A stretch of 15,368 bases of DNA from Rhodocyclaceae bacterium (GCA_013821865.1 PNJM01000030.1:1-15368); one strand, 5' to 3'; positions 5,696-15,047 are shown, numbered from the stretch's first letter. Notes: generated from the letters alone by a model not told the origin. Program-made: numbers and translations.

Positions 5696-6607
5696 ATGGC
5701 TGACCGCAGACTTCAGGTTTTTCACGCAGTTGCCAAGCAACTGTCTTTCACCAAGGCGGCCGAGGTGTTGTTCATGACCCAGCCGGCCGTGACCTTCCAG
5801 ATCAAGCAGCTGGAAGAGCATTTCAACACGCGCCTGTTCGACCGCGGCCACGGCAAGATTTCGCTTACGCCGGCCGGCGACATGGTGCTCGAGTACGCCG
5901 AGCGCATCCTCGGCCTGTCTTCGGAACTGGACGTGCGCCTGGGCGAGATGACGGGCCAGATCGGTGGCCCGCTGCTGGTCGGCGCCAGCACCACCATTGC
6001 CGAATTCATGCTGCCGCGCATCCTCGGCGAGTTCAAGTCGCAGTACCCGCAGGTCAAGCCGCGCCTGATCGTCGCCAACTCGGAGACCATCGAGACGCGC
6101 GTCGCCGAGCACACGCTCGACATCGGCCTGATCGAATCGCCCTCCCACCAGAGCAACCTGCAATGCGAAGTGTGCTGCGACGACGAGCTGCTGGCGATTT
6201 GCTCGCCCGGCTCGCCGCTGGCCAGGCTCAAGGAAGCGACGCCGCAGCAGTTGGCCGAGATGCCGTTCATCAGCCGCGAGCAAGGCTCGGGCACGCGCGA
6301 GGTGACGGACAATTATTTCCGCGCCGCCGGCATCGCGCCGGACAGCCTCAACCTCGTCATCGAGCTCGGCAGCCCGGAGGCGATCAAGGGCGTGGTCGAG
6401 ACGGGAATCGGCTTCGCCATCGTTTCCAGAGCTTCCGTGGCCAAGGAACAGCGCCTGGGCGATCTTGTCGCCGTTCCGCTCAAGCCGCGCCTGAACCGCA
6501 CACTGTCGATGGTCTACCCGAAAGAGAAATTCCGCTCCCGGCTGGTCAATACCTTCGTCGAGTTCGCCAAGTCCAAGCTCAAGCAGCTTGCGGCGAAGCA
6601 GGGGTGA
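5696..6607 (+). CDS. LysR-family regulator, CysL/YeiE-like
   Basis: The 303-residue protein has an N-terminal winged helix-turn-helix (about 4-63: LQVFHAVAKQLSFTKAAEVL, FMTQPAVTFQIKQLEEHF, RLFDR) and a periplasmic-binding-like effector domain (about 92-295). The effector half contains GASTTIAEFMLPRILGEF, DIGLIESP, FISREQGSGTREV and GFAIVSR, the pattern shared by CysL, YeiE and CbbR-like regulators, some of which respond to sulfur compounds. The ligand and targets cannot be read from the sequence. LysR proteins usually regulate their own promoter and a divergent gene, so lplT is a candidate target. The next gene, alr, starts 15 bases downstream and is probably co-transcribed. Class is firm, specific role open. 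Confidence 0.88.
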   Translation: MADRRLQVFHAVAKQLSFTKAAEVLFMTQPAVTFQIKQLEEHFNTRLFDRGHGKISLTPAGDMVLEYAERILGLSSELDVRLGEMTGQIGGPLLVGASTTIAEFMLPRILGEFKSQYPQVKPRLIVANSETIETRVAEHTLDIGLIESPSHQSNLQCEVCCDDELLAICSPGSPLARLKEATPQQLAEMPFISREQGSGTREVTDNYFRAAGIAPDSLNLVIELGSPEAIKGVVETGIGFAIVSRASVAKEQRLGDLVAVPLKPRLNRTLSMVYPKEKFRSRLVNTFVEFAKSKLKQLAAKQG

Positions 6608-6622
6608 CCCCGTAGTTTCTGC

Positions 6623-7699
6623 ATGACGCGCCCCATCCGCGCCACCATCGATCTGTCCGCCTTGCGCAGCAACTTCGCCGTTGCCCGGCACAACGCCGGC
6701 ACGGCGCGGCTGTGGGCCGTCATCAAGGCCAACGGCTACGGCCACGGTCTGATGCGCGTGGCGCAGGCGCTGGACGACCTCGCCGACGGCTATGCGCTGC
6801 TCGATATCGACGACGCCATCGCCCTGCGTGAAGCCGGCCTGCGCCAGCCCATACTGCTTCTCGAAGGCTTCTTCACGGCCGACGAGCTGCCGCTGCTGGC
6901 CGAATACCGCCTGACGCCCGTGCTGCACACGCTGGAGCAGGTCGAGATGCTGGTGTCCGTTTCGCTGCCGACGCGGCTTCCCGTCTGCCTCAAGATCAAC
7001 ACCGGCATGAACCGCCTCGGCTTTTCCGGCGAGGAGTTCCACGCCGTGCTCACCGCCCTGGAAACGGCGCCGCAGGTTGCCGGCGTCACGCTCATGACGC
7101 ATTTCGCCGATGCCGATATGGAACGCGGCATCGCCGGACAGATGCAGCGCTTCGCCGAGATCACCCGGGATTGCAGGCACCCGGTCTGCCTGGCCAATTC
7201 GGCCGCCCTGCTGCGCTTCCCCGAGACCCGCAGCGGCTGGGCGCGGCCCGGCATCATGCTCTACGGCTCATCGCCCTTCCCCGGGATGCAGAGCGCCGAG
7301 CGGCTCGGCCTGCGGCCGGCGATGACGCTCTCCAGCGAACTCGTCGCCGTGCAGGAACTGAAGGCCGGCGACCGCGTCGGCTACGGCGGGCTGTTCACGG
7401 CCAACAGGGACATGCGCATCGGCGTCGCCGCCTGCGGCTACGCCGACGGCTACCCGCGCCATGCGCCGACCGGAACGCCGGTGCTGGTCGAAGGCCGCCG
7501 CGCCCGCACCGTCGGGCGCGTATCGATGGACATGATCATGGTCGACCTCGATGGCATCCCGAACGCCGGCATCGGCTCTCCGGTCGTGCTGTGGGGCGAG
7601 GGGCTGCCGGTGGATGACGTCGCCGCTTCCGCGGGAACGGTGAGCTACGAGCTGCTGTGCGCCCTGGCGCAGCGGGTGCCGGTGTTCGAAAAGGAATAG
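6623..7699 (+). CDS. alr: Alanine racemase
   Basis: Alr interconverts L- and D-alanine with pyridoxal phosphate and supplies D-alanine for peptidoglycan. The 358-residue product carries the PLP lysine K35 in WAVIKANGYGHG (31-42), the catalytic tyrosine Y254 in DRVGYGGLF (250-258), the HFADAD segment (160-165), the PLP-phosphate region CLANSAALLRFP, and VSMDMIMVDL (300-309). These belong to the alpha/beta barrel and the C-terminal beta domain in normal order and length. The start at 6623 fits the conserved RATIDLSALRSNF opening. No Shine-Dalgarno is evident and the preceding LysR gene ends 15 bases before, so expression probably depends on the upstream transcript. An lplT/alr/radA neighbourhood is typical of betaproteobacteria. 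All key residues are present, so the enzyme should be active. Confidence 0.95.
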   Translation: MTRPIRATIDLSALRSNFAVARHNAGTARLWAVIKANGYGHGLMRVAQALDDLADGYALLDIDDAIALREAGLRQPILLLEGFFTADELPLLAEYRLTPVLHTLEQVEMLVSVSLPTRLPVCLKINTGMNRLGFSGEEFHAVLTALETAPQVAGVTLMTHFADADMERGIAGQMQRFAEITRDCRHPVCLANSAALLRFPETRSGWARPGIMLYGSSPFPGMQSAERLGLRPAMTLSSELVAVQELKAGDRVGYGGLFTANRDMRIGVAACGYADGYPRHAPTGTPVLVEGRRARTVGRVSMDMIMVDLDGIPNAGIGSPVVLWGEGLPVDDVAASAGTVSYELLCALAQRVPVFEKE

Positions 7700-7741
7700 G
7701 CTTCGCACAGCGGGGGTCACGCATTGAGCCACCTGTTCCGC

Positions 7742-7747
7742 TAGACT
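7742..7747 (+). promoter_or_regulatory. -10-like box immediately before radA
   Basis: TAGACT (four of six to -10) ends six bases before the radA ATG at 7754, which would place the transcription start at the A of the start codon. The 54-base gap after alr has no Shine-Dalgarno and no convincing -35. Leaderless initiation is therefore possible but unproven. Confidence 0.3.
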
Positions 7748-7753
7748 CCCCGA

Positions 7754-9115
7754 ATGGCCAAGCAAAAATCCGTCTACACCTGCACCGAATGCGGCGGCCA
7801 GTCGCCCAAGTGGCAGGGCCAGTGCCCGCATTGCAGCGCCTGGAACACCCTGATGGAAACACTGGCCGAGGCGGCCGCGACCAACCGCTTTTCCGCCATC
7901 GCCGGCACGGGAAAACTGCAGAGCCTGGCCGAGATCAGCCCGCGCGCCGAGGCGCGCATCGCCACCGGCATCGATGAATTCGACCGCGTGCTGGGCGGCG
8001 GCCTGGTGGCGGGCGGCGTGGTGCTGATCGGCGGCGATCCCGGCATCGGCAAATCGACCCTGCTGTTGCAGGCACTGGCGCTGCTGGCGGGCAGGCATTC
8101 GGCGTTGTACGTCACAGGCGAGGAGTCCGGCGAGCAGGTGGCGCTGCGCGCGCGGCGATTGCAGCTCGATGCGGGCCACATGCAGCTGCTCACCGAGATT
8201 CATCTCGAGAAGATCCTCGCCGCGCTGGCCGGGCACAAGCCGCGCATCGCCGTAATGGATTCGATCCAGACGCTCTATTCCGACGCGCTGCAGTCCGCGC
8301 CCGGCTCGGTGGCGCAGGTGCGCGAATGCGCGGCGCAGCTCACGCGCTACGCCAAGCAGTCCGGCACCTGCATCATCTTCGTCGGCCACGTCACGAAGGA
8401 GGGTGCGCTGGCCGGCCCGCGCGTGCTGGAGCACATCGTCGATACCGTGCTCTATTTCGAGGGCGATCCGAATTCCAGCTTCCGTCTCATCCGCGCCTGC
8501 AAGAACCGCTTCGGCGCGGTGAACGAGCTGGGCGTGTTCGCCATGACCGAAAAGGGCCTGCGCGGCGTGTCGAACCCTTCGGCGCTGTTCCTCTCGCAGC
8601 ACGAGAGCCAGGTTGCCGGCTCCTGCGTGCTGGTGACGCAGGAGGGCACGCGGCCGCTGCTGGTGGAAATCCAGGCGCTGGTCGATGAGGCGCATTCGCC
8701 CAGCCCGCGCCGTCTTTCCGTCGGCCTGGAGCAGAACCGCCTGGCCATGCTGCTCGCCGTGCTGCATCGTCACGCCGGCATCGCCTGCTTCGACCAGGAC
8801 GTGTTCGTCAATGCCGTCGGCGGCGTGAAGATCAGCGAACCGGCGGCCGACCTCGCCGTGATGCTGGCCATCGTTTCCTCGCTGCGCAACCGGCCGCTGC
8901 CGCGCAAGCTGATCGCCTTCGGCGAAGTGGGCCTCGCCGGCGAGATCCGCCCCGCCCCGCGCGGCCAGGAACGCCTCAAGGAAGCCGCCAAGCTCGGCTT
9001 CACCCACGCCCTCATACCCAAGGCCAATGCGCCCAGGCAGCCGATCAAGGGCATCGAGGTGATCGCGCTGGAGCGGGTCGAGCAGGCCGTGGACAAGCTG
9101 CGGGAACTGCAATGA
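7754..9115 (+). CDS. radA: DNA repair protein RadA (Sms)
   Basis: RadA is a RecA-related ATPase that promotes branch migration of recombination intermediates and helps process stalled forks. The 453-residue product has the full set of domains: an N-terminal C4 zinc finger (C10, C13, C24, C27), a RecA-like ATPase with Walker A GDPGIGKST (94-102) and a Walker B strand IAVMDS (165-170), the RadA-specific KNRFG motif (250-254), and a C-terminal Lon-protease-like domain (about 280-453) including GGVKISEPAADLAVMLAIVSS. Length is standard. The start is fixed by the conserved zinc-finger N-terminus. The stop overlaps the next gene by four bases (ATGA, 9112-9115), so the large permease is translated in tandem with it. 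Confidence 0.96.
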   Translation: MAKQKSVYTCTECGGQSPKWQGQCPHCSAWNTLMETLAEAAATNRFSAIAGTGKLQSLAEISPRAEARIATGIDEFDRVLGGGLVAGGVVLIGGDPGIGKSTLLLQALALLAGRHSALYVTGEESGEQVALRARRLQLDAGHMQLLTEIHLEKILAALAGHKPRIAVMDSIQTLYSDALQSAPGSVAQVRECAAQLTRYAKQSGTCIIFVGHVTKEGALAGPRVLEHIVDTVLYFEGDPNSSFRLIRACKNRFGAVNELGVFAMTEKGLRGVSNPSALFLSQHESQVAGSCVLVTQEGTRPLLVEIQALVDEAHSPSPRRLSVGLEQNRLAMLLAVLHRHAGIACFDQDVFVNAVGGVKISEPAADLAVMLAIVSSLRNRPLPRKLIAFGEVGLAGEIRPAPRGQERLKEAAKLGFTHALIPKANAPRQPIKGIEVIALERVEQAVDKLRELQ

Positions 9116-11622
9116 ACTCCTGGCACCTGGCCTGGCAAATGCTCAAGCGCGATTTCCGCGCCGGCGAACTGCGCCTGCTCGGCGCGGCGCTGCTCATCGC
9201 CGTGGCCAGTCTCACCAGCGTCAGTTTCTTCACGGACCGGCTCGGCCGCGCGCTGGACCGCGAGGCGCACCAGCTGCTCGGCGGCGACCTGCTGCTGGTG
9301 GGCGACCATCCCTGGGAACAGGCTTTCCGGCGCGAGGCGGAGCGGCTGGGCCTGCGCGCCATCGAGAGCACCAGTTTCCCCAGCATGACGGCGGCCAACG
9401 GCGCCAGCCATCTTGCCGACATCAAGGCCGTGCAGCCGGGCTATCCGCTGCGCGGCGCCCTGCGCACGGCGGCGGCGCTCAACCAGCCCGACGCCGAGAC
9501 GGGCGAGACGCCGGCGCGCGGCACGGTGTGGCTGGACGAGCGGCTCACCGCCGCGCTCGGCGCGAAGAGCGGCGACACGGTCACGCTCGGCAGCGCGCGT
9601 CTCACGGTCGGCGCGGTGCTGACCATGGAGCCGGATCGCGGCATCAATTTCTTCAACATCGCACCGCGGCTGATGATGCACGCGGACGATCTGCCTGCGA
9701 CCCGGCTCATCCAGCCGGGAAGCCGCGTCACCTTCCGGCTGCACCTGGCGGGTGATGCGAAGCCGATTGCCGCTTTCCACAAGTGGGCGGAGTCGCGGCT
9801 CGGCCGCGGCGAACGCATCGAGGATTTGAGCAACGCCCGCCCGGAGGTGCGCAACGCCCTCGACCGCGCCGAAAAGTTCCTGAGGCTGGCGGCGCTGCTG
9901 GCCGTGGTGCTGGCCGCCGTCGCCGTCGGCCTGGCGGCGCGGCGCTTCATGCAGCGCCACCTCGACGGCTGCGCCGTGATGCGCTGTCTCGGCGCGCGCG
10001 AAGGGCAGCTGCTGCGCATCTTCCTCGGGGAATTCCTGTTTTTCGGCGCCATCGTCTCGCTGCTCGGCTGCGCCGCCGGCTTCGGCGCGCAATATGCGCT
10101 GGAGCGCATGCTGGCGGACCTTCTCGCCGCGCCGCTGCCGCCGCCTTCGCCGCTGCCGCTCGCCTACGGCTTCGCCGTCGGGCTGGCGCTGCTGGCGGGC
10201 TTCGCCCTGCCGCAGTTGCTGCGCCTGCGCAACGTGCCGACGGTGCGCGTGCTGCGCCGGGAGTGGGCCGCCGCCGAGCCGCTGGCGTGGTCCGGCTATG
10301 GCTTCGGTGCAATGGTGCTGGCCGCTCTCATGCTGTGGATGGCCGGGGATCTGCGCCTGGGCCTCTGGGTGCTGGGGCTGTTCTCGCTGGCGGTGGCGAT
10401 CTATGCCGGCGTGGCGCGCGCCTCGCTCGCCGCAGTCGGGCGCCTGCGCGGCGCCGGCGGGGTTTTCGGCAGCGGCGGCGCCGGCTGGCGCTATGGCCTC
10501 GCCTCGCTGCAACGGCGTCTGGGCAGCAGCATGATCCAGTCCGTGGCGCTGGGGCTGGGCATCACGGCGCTGCTGCTGCTTACGCTGGCGCGCGACGACC
10601 TGCTGGCCTCGTGGCGCCGCAGCGTGCCGCCCGACGCGCCCAACCGCTTCCTCATCAACATCCAGCCCGATCAGCGTGAGCCCCTGCATGATTTTTTCTC
10701 CCGCCAGGGGCTGGCAAAGCCGGTGCTGCTGCCGATGGTGCGCGGCCGGCTCATGGCGGTGAACGGCAAGCCGGTCGCAGCGGCGGACTACGAGGACGAG
10801 CGCGCCCAGCGATTGGTCGAGCGCGAGTTCAACCTGTCGTGGGCCCCGGATTTCCCCGAGGGCAATTCCCTCGTGGCGGGCCGCTGGTTCGGCCGCGAGG
10901 ACGCCGGCAAGCCGCAGTTCTCGGTGGAGCAGGGCCTGGCCGATACGCTGCGCCTGAAGCTCGGCGACACCCTGGTCTATGAGATCGCCGGCCGGCGCAT
11001 CGAGGCGCAGATCACCTCGCTGCGCAAGCTCGACTGGGATTCCATGCGCGTCAATTTCTTCGTCGTCACGCCGCCCGGCGTGCTGGAATCGCACCCGACC
11101 AGCTACATCACCAGCTTTCACCTGCCGCAAGCCAAGGCCGGATTCGTGAACGACCTGGTGGCGGCCTATCCCAACGTCACGGTGATCGACGTCGCCTCCA
11201 TTCTGCGCCAGTTCCAGTCGGTGATGGACCAGCTGGCGCAGGCCGTGCAGTTCGTCTTCGCTTTCTCGCTGCTGGCGGGGCTGGCCGTGCTCTACGCCGC
11301 GCTGGAATCGACCCACGACGAGCGCGAGTACGAGATCGCCGTGCTGCGCACGCTGGGCGCGCGCGACCGCCAGCTGCGCGCCGCGCTCGCCGCCGAGTTC
11401 GCCGTGCTGGGCGCCATCTCCGGCCTGGTGGCCGGCGTCGGCTCGGCGATCATCAGCTACCTGCTCGGCCGCTTCGTCTTCCACCTTCCCTACGAGCCGG
11501 CCTGGCTGGTGCTGCCGGCCGGCGTGGCCGTCGGCATCGCCGGCATCACCCTGGCCGGCCTGGCCGGAACCCGCCGCACGCTGCGCGCGCCGGCGCTGCA
11601 GAGCCTGCGGGCGCTGGCCTGA
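9112..11622 (+). CDS. ABC transporter permease, FtsX-domain, YbbP type
   Basis: This 836-residue inner-membrane protein matches the large permeases of the YbbP class. It has one N-terminal helix (about 22-40), a periplasmic region of about 200 residues (GGDLLLVGD onward), a first FtsX-like membrane block (about 258-385), further helices near 397-435 and 474-493, a second periplasmic domain, and a C-terminal FtsX block with helices near 713-731, 760-786 and 798-819. The ESTHDEREYEIAVLRTLGA segment (about 732-750) is the cytoplasmic coupling loop that meets the ATPase. Relatives work with a small ATPase (YbbA) and, with the multifunctional thioesterase TesA, are thought to move lipids or other hydrophobic compounds across the envelope; the substrate is unknown. 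No ATPase gene is in the window. It begins inside the radA stop, with GGGAA five bases before the ATG. Confidence 0.87.
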   Translation: MNSWHLAWQMLKRDFRAGELRLLGAALLIAVASLTSVSFFTDRLGRALDREAHQLLGGDLLLVGDHPWEQAFRREAERLGLRAIESTSFPSMTAANGASHLADIKAVQPGYPLRGALRTAAALNQPDAETGETPARGTVWLDERLTAALGAKSGDTVTLGSARLTVGAVLTMEPDRGINFFNIAPRLMMHADDLPATRLIQPGSRVTFRLHLAGDAKPIAAFHKWAESRLGRGERIEDLSNARPEVRNALDRAEKFLRLAALLAVVLAAVAVGLAARRFMQRHLDGCAVMRCLGAREGQLLRIFLGEFLFFGAIVSLLGCAAGFGAQYALERMLADLLAAPLPPPSPLPLAYGFAVGLALLAGFALPQLLRLRNVPTVRVLRREWAAAEPLAWSGYGFGAMVLAALMLWMAGDLRLGLWVLGLFSLAVAIYAGVARASLAAVGRLRGAGGVFGSGGAGWRYGLASLQRRLGSSMIQSVALGLGITALLLLTLARDDLLASWRRSVPPDAPNRFLINIQPDQREPLHDFFSRQGLAKPVLLPMVRGRLMAVNGKPVAAADYEDERAQRLVEREFNLSWAPDFPEGNSLVAGRWFGREDAGKPQFSVEQGLADTLRLKLGDTLVYEIAGRRIEAQITSLRKLDWDSMRVNFFVVTPPGVLESHPTSYITSFHLPQAKAGFVNDLVAAYPNVTVIDVASILRQFQSVMDQLAQAVQFVFAFSLLAGLAVLYAALESTHDEREYEIAVLRTLGARDRQLRAALAAEFAVLGAISGLVAGVGSAIISYLLGRFVFHLPYEPAWLVLPAGVAVGIAGITLAGLAGTRRTLRAPALQSLRALA

Positions 11623-11780
11623 GGTTCTGGACTCCGGCTGGAGCCTGTCCTCGACTCCTATCGGAGGCCGGATGGGTTGTGAAGCAGGGCTGCGTTTGCG
11701 GTACGCCTTCGCGGGCGGGCGCCGAGGGCCGTCGCTCGACACGTTTATCCCGCCATTCCCGCACGAGATTTAACGCCGGC
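11623..11780. other. Convergent spacer with two hairpins of identical stem
   Basis: The permease and the kinase converge across 158 bases. Two hairpins with the same stem, CTCC-N4-GGAG, lie at 11632-11643 and 11655-11666, each preceded by GA and followed by two or three bases ending in C, 23 bases apart. Neither is followed by a T-run, so they are not classical intrinsic terminators, but they may mark the 3' end of the permease transcript. The remainder shows nothing recognisable. Confidence 0.4.
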
Positions 11781-13343
11781 TCACGAAAAACCCGGATACC
11801 CCGTAATGTCCTGAATCTCCCGGTACAGCGGCGCCAGCCGCGCATACATCTTCTTGTACACGCGCGAGTACAGCTCGTCATAAATCCGCTGGTGCTGCGG
11901 CTTTGGCTCGAACACCCGCCCGATGCGCGTCATCGCCGCGATGGCGGCACCGAAATCGCGATGCATCCCGAGCCCGACCGCCGCATTGATCGCGGCACCC
12001 AGTCCCGACGTTTCGTAAATATGCGGCCGCGCCGTCGGCAGGCCGAAGATGTCGGCCGTCAACTGCATGGCCGCATCGCTTTGCGAGCCGCCGCCGGAGA
12101 CGCGCAAGGCGGTGATCGGCACGCCGCTGCGCTTTTCGATCTTTTCCTTGCCTTCGCGCAGCGCATACGCCAGGCCTTCCAGGATCGCGCGGTACAGGTG
12201 CGCGCGGTTGTGTACGTCGCCAAAGCCGATCACCGCGCCTTTGGCCTCGGGGCCGGGCTGCTTGATGCCGGGCGTCCAGTAGGGTTGCAGCATCAGGCCC
12301 ATCGCCCCCGGCGGTACCGCGTTCACCAGGTCGTCGAACAAGTCCTCGGGCGCGACGCCTTGCTCCGCCGCGAGCGATTTCTCGCGATGGCCGAACTGCT
12401 CCTTGAACCAGTTGACCATCCAGTAGCCGCGAAAAATCTGTACCTCGGTACTGTACGCCCCCGGCACGGCGGCGGGGAAGGGCGGAATGAAAGGCGTGAC
12501 TTCCAGGTAGCGCTTGCTGGTGGTGTTGATGGTCGCCGTGGTGCCGTAGCTCAGGCAGCCGATATGCGGCTCCAGGCAGCCGGCGCCGATCACCTCGCAG
12601 GCTTTGTCGGCGGCGGCGGCGATCAGCGGTGTGCCAGCCGGAATGCCGGTATCCGCTGCCGCTTCCGCCTGGATTTTCCCGACCACGGTGCCGGGCGCCA
12701 CCAGGTCCGGCAACATGCCGCGCTCGAGCGGCAGCGCCTGCCATTTCCAGTCGCGCGGTCCGGCCCAGCGCAACCGCTTGTAATCAAACGGCAGGTAGCC
12801 GACCTGCGAGCCGACCGAGTCGACGAAGCTGCCGCACAGACGGTAATTCAGATAACCCGACAGCAGCAGGTACTTGTCGGTCTTTTCCCAGATTTCGGGC
12901 TGGTTGGCCCTGATCCAGTTGACCTCGGCCTCGCCCAGGAAAAAGTCGAGGGTCTGCTCCACCCGCGCCAGCTTGAACGCAGCGCGCCACAGCGCTCCGA
13001 TGGGCGGGACTTGCGTAGTGCGGCGCTGGTCCAGCCAGACGATGGCGGGGCGCAAGGGCTTGCCGTGGCGGTCGAGGTTGACGACGGTGCCGCGCTGCGT
13101 GGTGACGGCGACGCCCCTGACCGACGTGGGCGCAATGCCGGATTGCGCCCACAGGCGCCGGCAGGCCGTGCACAGCGATTGCCAGTAATCGTCGACGCCG
13201 TGCTCGGCCCAGCCCGGATGATCGGAAAAATAGGCGTCCAGATGCACCTGGGATTTGGCCACGATGTGGCCGTGCAGGTCGAACAGCAACGCGCGTACGC
13301 TTTGCGTGCCGTTGTCGATGGCAAGAATGTATTCGGAAGACAT
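11781..13343 (-). CDS. FGGY-family carbohydrate kinase (glycerol-kinase-like)
   Basis: FGGY kinases phosphorylate polyols or sugars with ATP. The 520-residue product has the first phosphate motif [15 protein letters not shown] (8-22), IVWLDQRRT (101-109), a catalytic aspartate D246 in [14 protein letters not shown], and the second nucleotide motif [19 protein letters not shown] (416-434). The gene is linked to an FAD-dependent glycerol-3-phosphate dehydrogenase, which suggests a glycerol-type substrate. However, where GlpK has the glycerol-binding pair Arg-Glu (QRET), this protein has QRGT (R84, G85), so canonical glycerol binding is not assured; tryptophan W103 is retained. I chose the ATG at 13343, which has AAAGG eight bases upstream (13356-13352). 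An ATG at 13367 would add eight residues and overlap the upstream stop. Erythritol, dihydroxyacetone or another polyol are alternatives. Confidence 0.85.
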   Translation of the reverse strand: MSSEYILAIDNGTQSVRALLFDLHGHIVAKSQVHLDAYFSDHPGWAEHGVDDYWQSLCTACRRLWAQSGIAPTSVRGVAVTTQRGTVVNLDRHGKPLRPAIVWLDQRRTTQVPPIGALWRAAFKLARVEQTLDFFLGEAEVNWIRANQPEIWEKTDKYLLLSGYLNYRLCGSFVDSVGSQVGYLPFDYKRLRWAGPRDWKWQALPLERGMLPDLVAPGTVVGKIQAEAAADTGIPAGTPLIAAAADKACEVIGAGCLEPHIGCLSYGTTATINTTSKRYLEVTPFIPPFPAAVPGAYSTEVQIFRGYWMVNWFKEQFGHREKSLAAEQGVAPEDLFDDLVNAVPPGAMGLMLQPYWTPGIKQPGPEAKGAVIGFGDVHNRAHLYRAILEGLAYALREGKEKIEKRSGVPITALRVSGGGSQSDAAMQLTADIFGLPTARPHIYETSGLGAAINAAVGLGMHRDFGAAIAAMTRIGRVFEPKPQHQRIYDELYSRVYKKMYARLAPLYREIQDITGYPGFS

Positions 13344-13359
13344 GGGGCCTGCCTTTCTG

Positions 13360-15015
13360 TCAGACATGCGCAAGCGGATGACGCGCCGCAAGCCGCGTCC
13401 ATGGCTTGCGCCAGTCGGGGATCCGGTGGTGCGGCGGCAGGTCGTAATGGCGTCGCCACAAGGCCAGGTACGCATCCTGTTCCCGCTCCCAGCGCGCGTC
13501 GTCCCATCCTAATTCGGGCTGGCAAATCGCGCGGATGCGCGGCATGAGCGCCGCACCGCCTTCGCGCAACTGCAATCCGAGGCGGGTCCGCCGCAGCAGC
13601 AGATCCTCGAGATGCATGACGGCCTCCGCGCGCGCCGCCCAGCGCAACTCCGCCCACACGGTTTCGGTGCCGGGAATCGCCTCCAGCTCGCTTTCGCCCG
13701 CGCATTCGAGCAGCGCTGCCGCATGCTTGCCGTAGCGGCCCTGCAGCCTTTTTCGTTGCAGCGCGGGCAGGGCGCTGTTCATCGGGAGCGGGGCGGAGGG
13801 ACTGAACACCGGGCGGATGCGCAAATCCGCGCGCCAGCCGGGCAACAGCGGCGCCGCATGCTTGAGCGCGTCCAGCGCGATCAGGCGGAAGGTGGTCAGC
13901 TTGCCGCCGGTGAGCGTGACCAGGCCTGATTCGTCGCGCACCACATGGTCGCGCGTGGCCTTGGATGCGTCCTTCTGGCCGTCGTCTAGCACGGGGCGCA
14001 CACCGGCGTAGCAGGCGGTGATGTCGGCGGGGGTCAGGCGCGCTAAGGGGAACTGGTCGTTCACGGCCTCGATCAGGTAGTCCACCTCGGCCGGGGTGAT
14101 GCTGGCCTCGGTATCGAGCGAGCCTGCGTGGTCCAGGTCGGTGGTGCCGATCAGCGTGGCGCCTTCCCAGGGGTAGAGGAAGACCGGGCGGCCATCGCGC
14201 GGGTGCATGAGGCTGATGCTTTGCGCCACGGGCAGGCGCCAGAACGGCACCAGCAGGTGGCTGCCGCGCAGCGGGCGCAGCAGGGGCGCAGCGTCCACCC
14301 CGGCGCGCAGCCGGTCGGCCCAGGCGCCGGTGGCGTTGACCACGCAGCGCGCGCGCACCGCGTAGGTGTTCCCGCCCAGCGCATCGTGCAGGTTCAGCCC
14401 GGTGATGCGGCCTCCCTCCAGCCGCAGCCCGCTTGCCGCCACATAGTTGAGTGTGGTGGCGCCCAGCAGCCGCGCCTCCTGCAGCACGCGCAGCACCAGG
14501 CGGGCGTCGTCGGTTTTCGCGTCCTGAAACACCAGCGCGCCGCGCAGGCCGGGCGGCGCCAGGCCCGGCGCCAGCGCCTGCGTGGTGGCCAGGTCGGCAT
14601 GGAAGTGGCTGCGCTGGCCTGCCATCAGGTCGTACACCACCAGCCCGGTCTGCATCAGCCAGCGCCCAGGTTTGCGGCCGGGGCAGTCGGCAAACAGAAA
14701 GCTTTGCGGCTCCACCAGCCCTGGGGCCTCGCGCAGCAAGCGATTGCGCTCGCGCACCGAGTGCAGCGTGGTCTTGAGGTCGCCTTCCTTCAGGTAGCGC
14801 AGTCCGCCGTGCACCAGTTTGGATGAACGGCTGGACGTGCCCCAGGCAAAGTCGCGCTGCTCCACCAGCAGCACGCTCCAGCCGCGCTGTGCGGCCTGCT
14901 GCGCCACGCCTGCGCCGCTGATGCCGCCGCCGATGACGACCAAATCCCACTCGTGTGCTTCTAGCCGTGCCAGCGTCTCGGCGCGCGGGGGGAAGGTGTT
15001 CATACGGTTTTGCAT
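13360..15015 (-). CDS. glpD: FAD-dependent glycerol-3-phosphate dehydrogenase
   Basis: GlpD oxidises sn-glycerol-3-phosphate to dihydroxyacetone phosphate at the inner membrane and passes electrons to quinone. The product, 551 residues from the ATG at 15015 or 547 from 15003, has the dinucleotide fold [13 protein letters not shown] (24-36), the signature [17 protein letters not shown] (59-75), the [10 protein letters not shown] strand, and the substrate-side segments [20 protein letters not shown] and [12 protein letters not shown]. The last 150 residues form the helical DAO C-terminal domain. It is slightly longer than enterobacterial GlpD. Neither start has a Shine-Dalgarno. The kinase gene begins 16 bases after its stop, so the two form one unit. 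Related FAD oxidases with the same fold exist, but the two signatures make this assignment strong; substrate is inferred from family. Confidence 0.88.
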   Translation of the reverse strand: MQNRMNTFPPRAETLARLEAHEWDLVVIGGGISGAGVAQQAAQRGWSVLLVEQRDFAWGTSSRSSKLVHGGLRYLKEGDLKTTLHSVRERNRLLREAPGLVEPQSFLFADCPGRKPGRWLMQTGLVVYDLMAGQRSHFHADLATTQALAPGLAPPGLRGALVFQDAKTDDARLVLRVLQEARLLGATTLNYVAASGLRLEGGRITGLNLHDALGGNTYAVRARCVVNATGAWADRLRAGVDAAPLLRPLRGSHLLVPFWRLPVAQSISLMHPRDGRPVFLYPWEGATLIGTTDLDHAGSLDTEASITPAEVDYLIEAVNDQFPLARLTPADITACYAGVRPVLDDGQKDASKATRDHVVRDESGLVTLTGGKLTTFRLIALDALKHAAPLLPGWRADLRIRPVFSPSAPLPMNSALPALQRKRLQGRYGKHAAALLECAGESELEAIPGTETVWAELRWAARAEAVMHLEDLLLRRTRLGLQLREGGAALMPRIRAICQPELGWDDARWEREQDAYLALWRRHYDLPPHHRIPDWRKPWTRLAARHPLAHV

Positions 15016-15047
15016 TCGATCGGATAACTAGGCGGGAGCCGAAGACA

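Noticed and set aside
8770..11742. Very long open frame on the minus strand opposite radA and the permease
   Set aside because: It is antisense to two well-supported genes, is rich in Arg, Gln, His and Ala in the way of shadow frames in GC-rich DNA, and shows no recognisable motif.
13343..13475. N-terminal extension of the kinase up to 13475
   Set aside because: The extra residues lie in the glpD coding region, show no conservation-like pattern, and the family N-terminus begins at 13343.
11679..13547. Long plus-strand frame opposite the kinase
   Set aside because: Antisense to a gene with all FGGY motifs, low complexity, no family signature.
12848..14950. Long minus-strand frame overlapping glpD and the kinase in another frame
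   Set aside because: Both overlapped genes have conserved motifs in their own frames; this frame has none.
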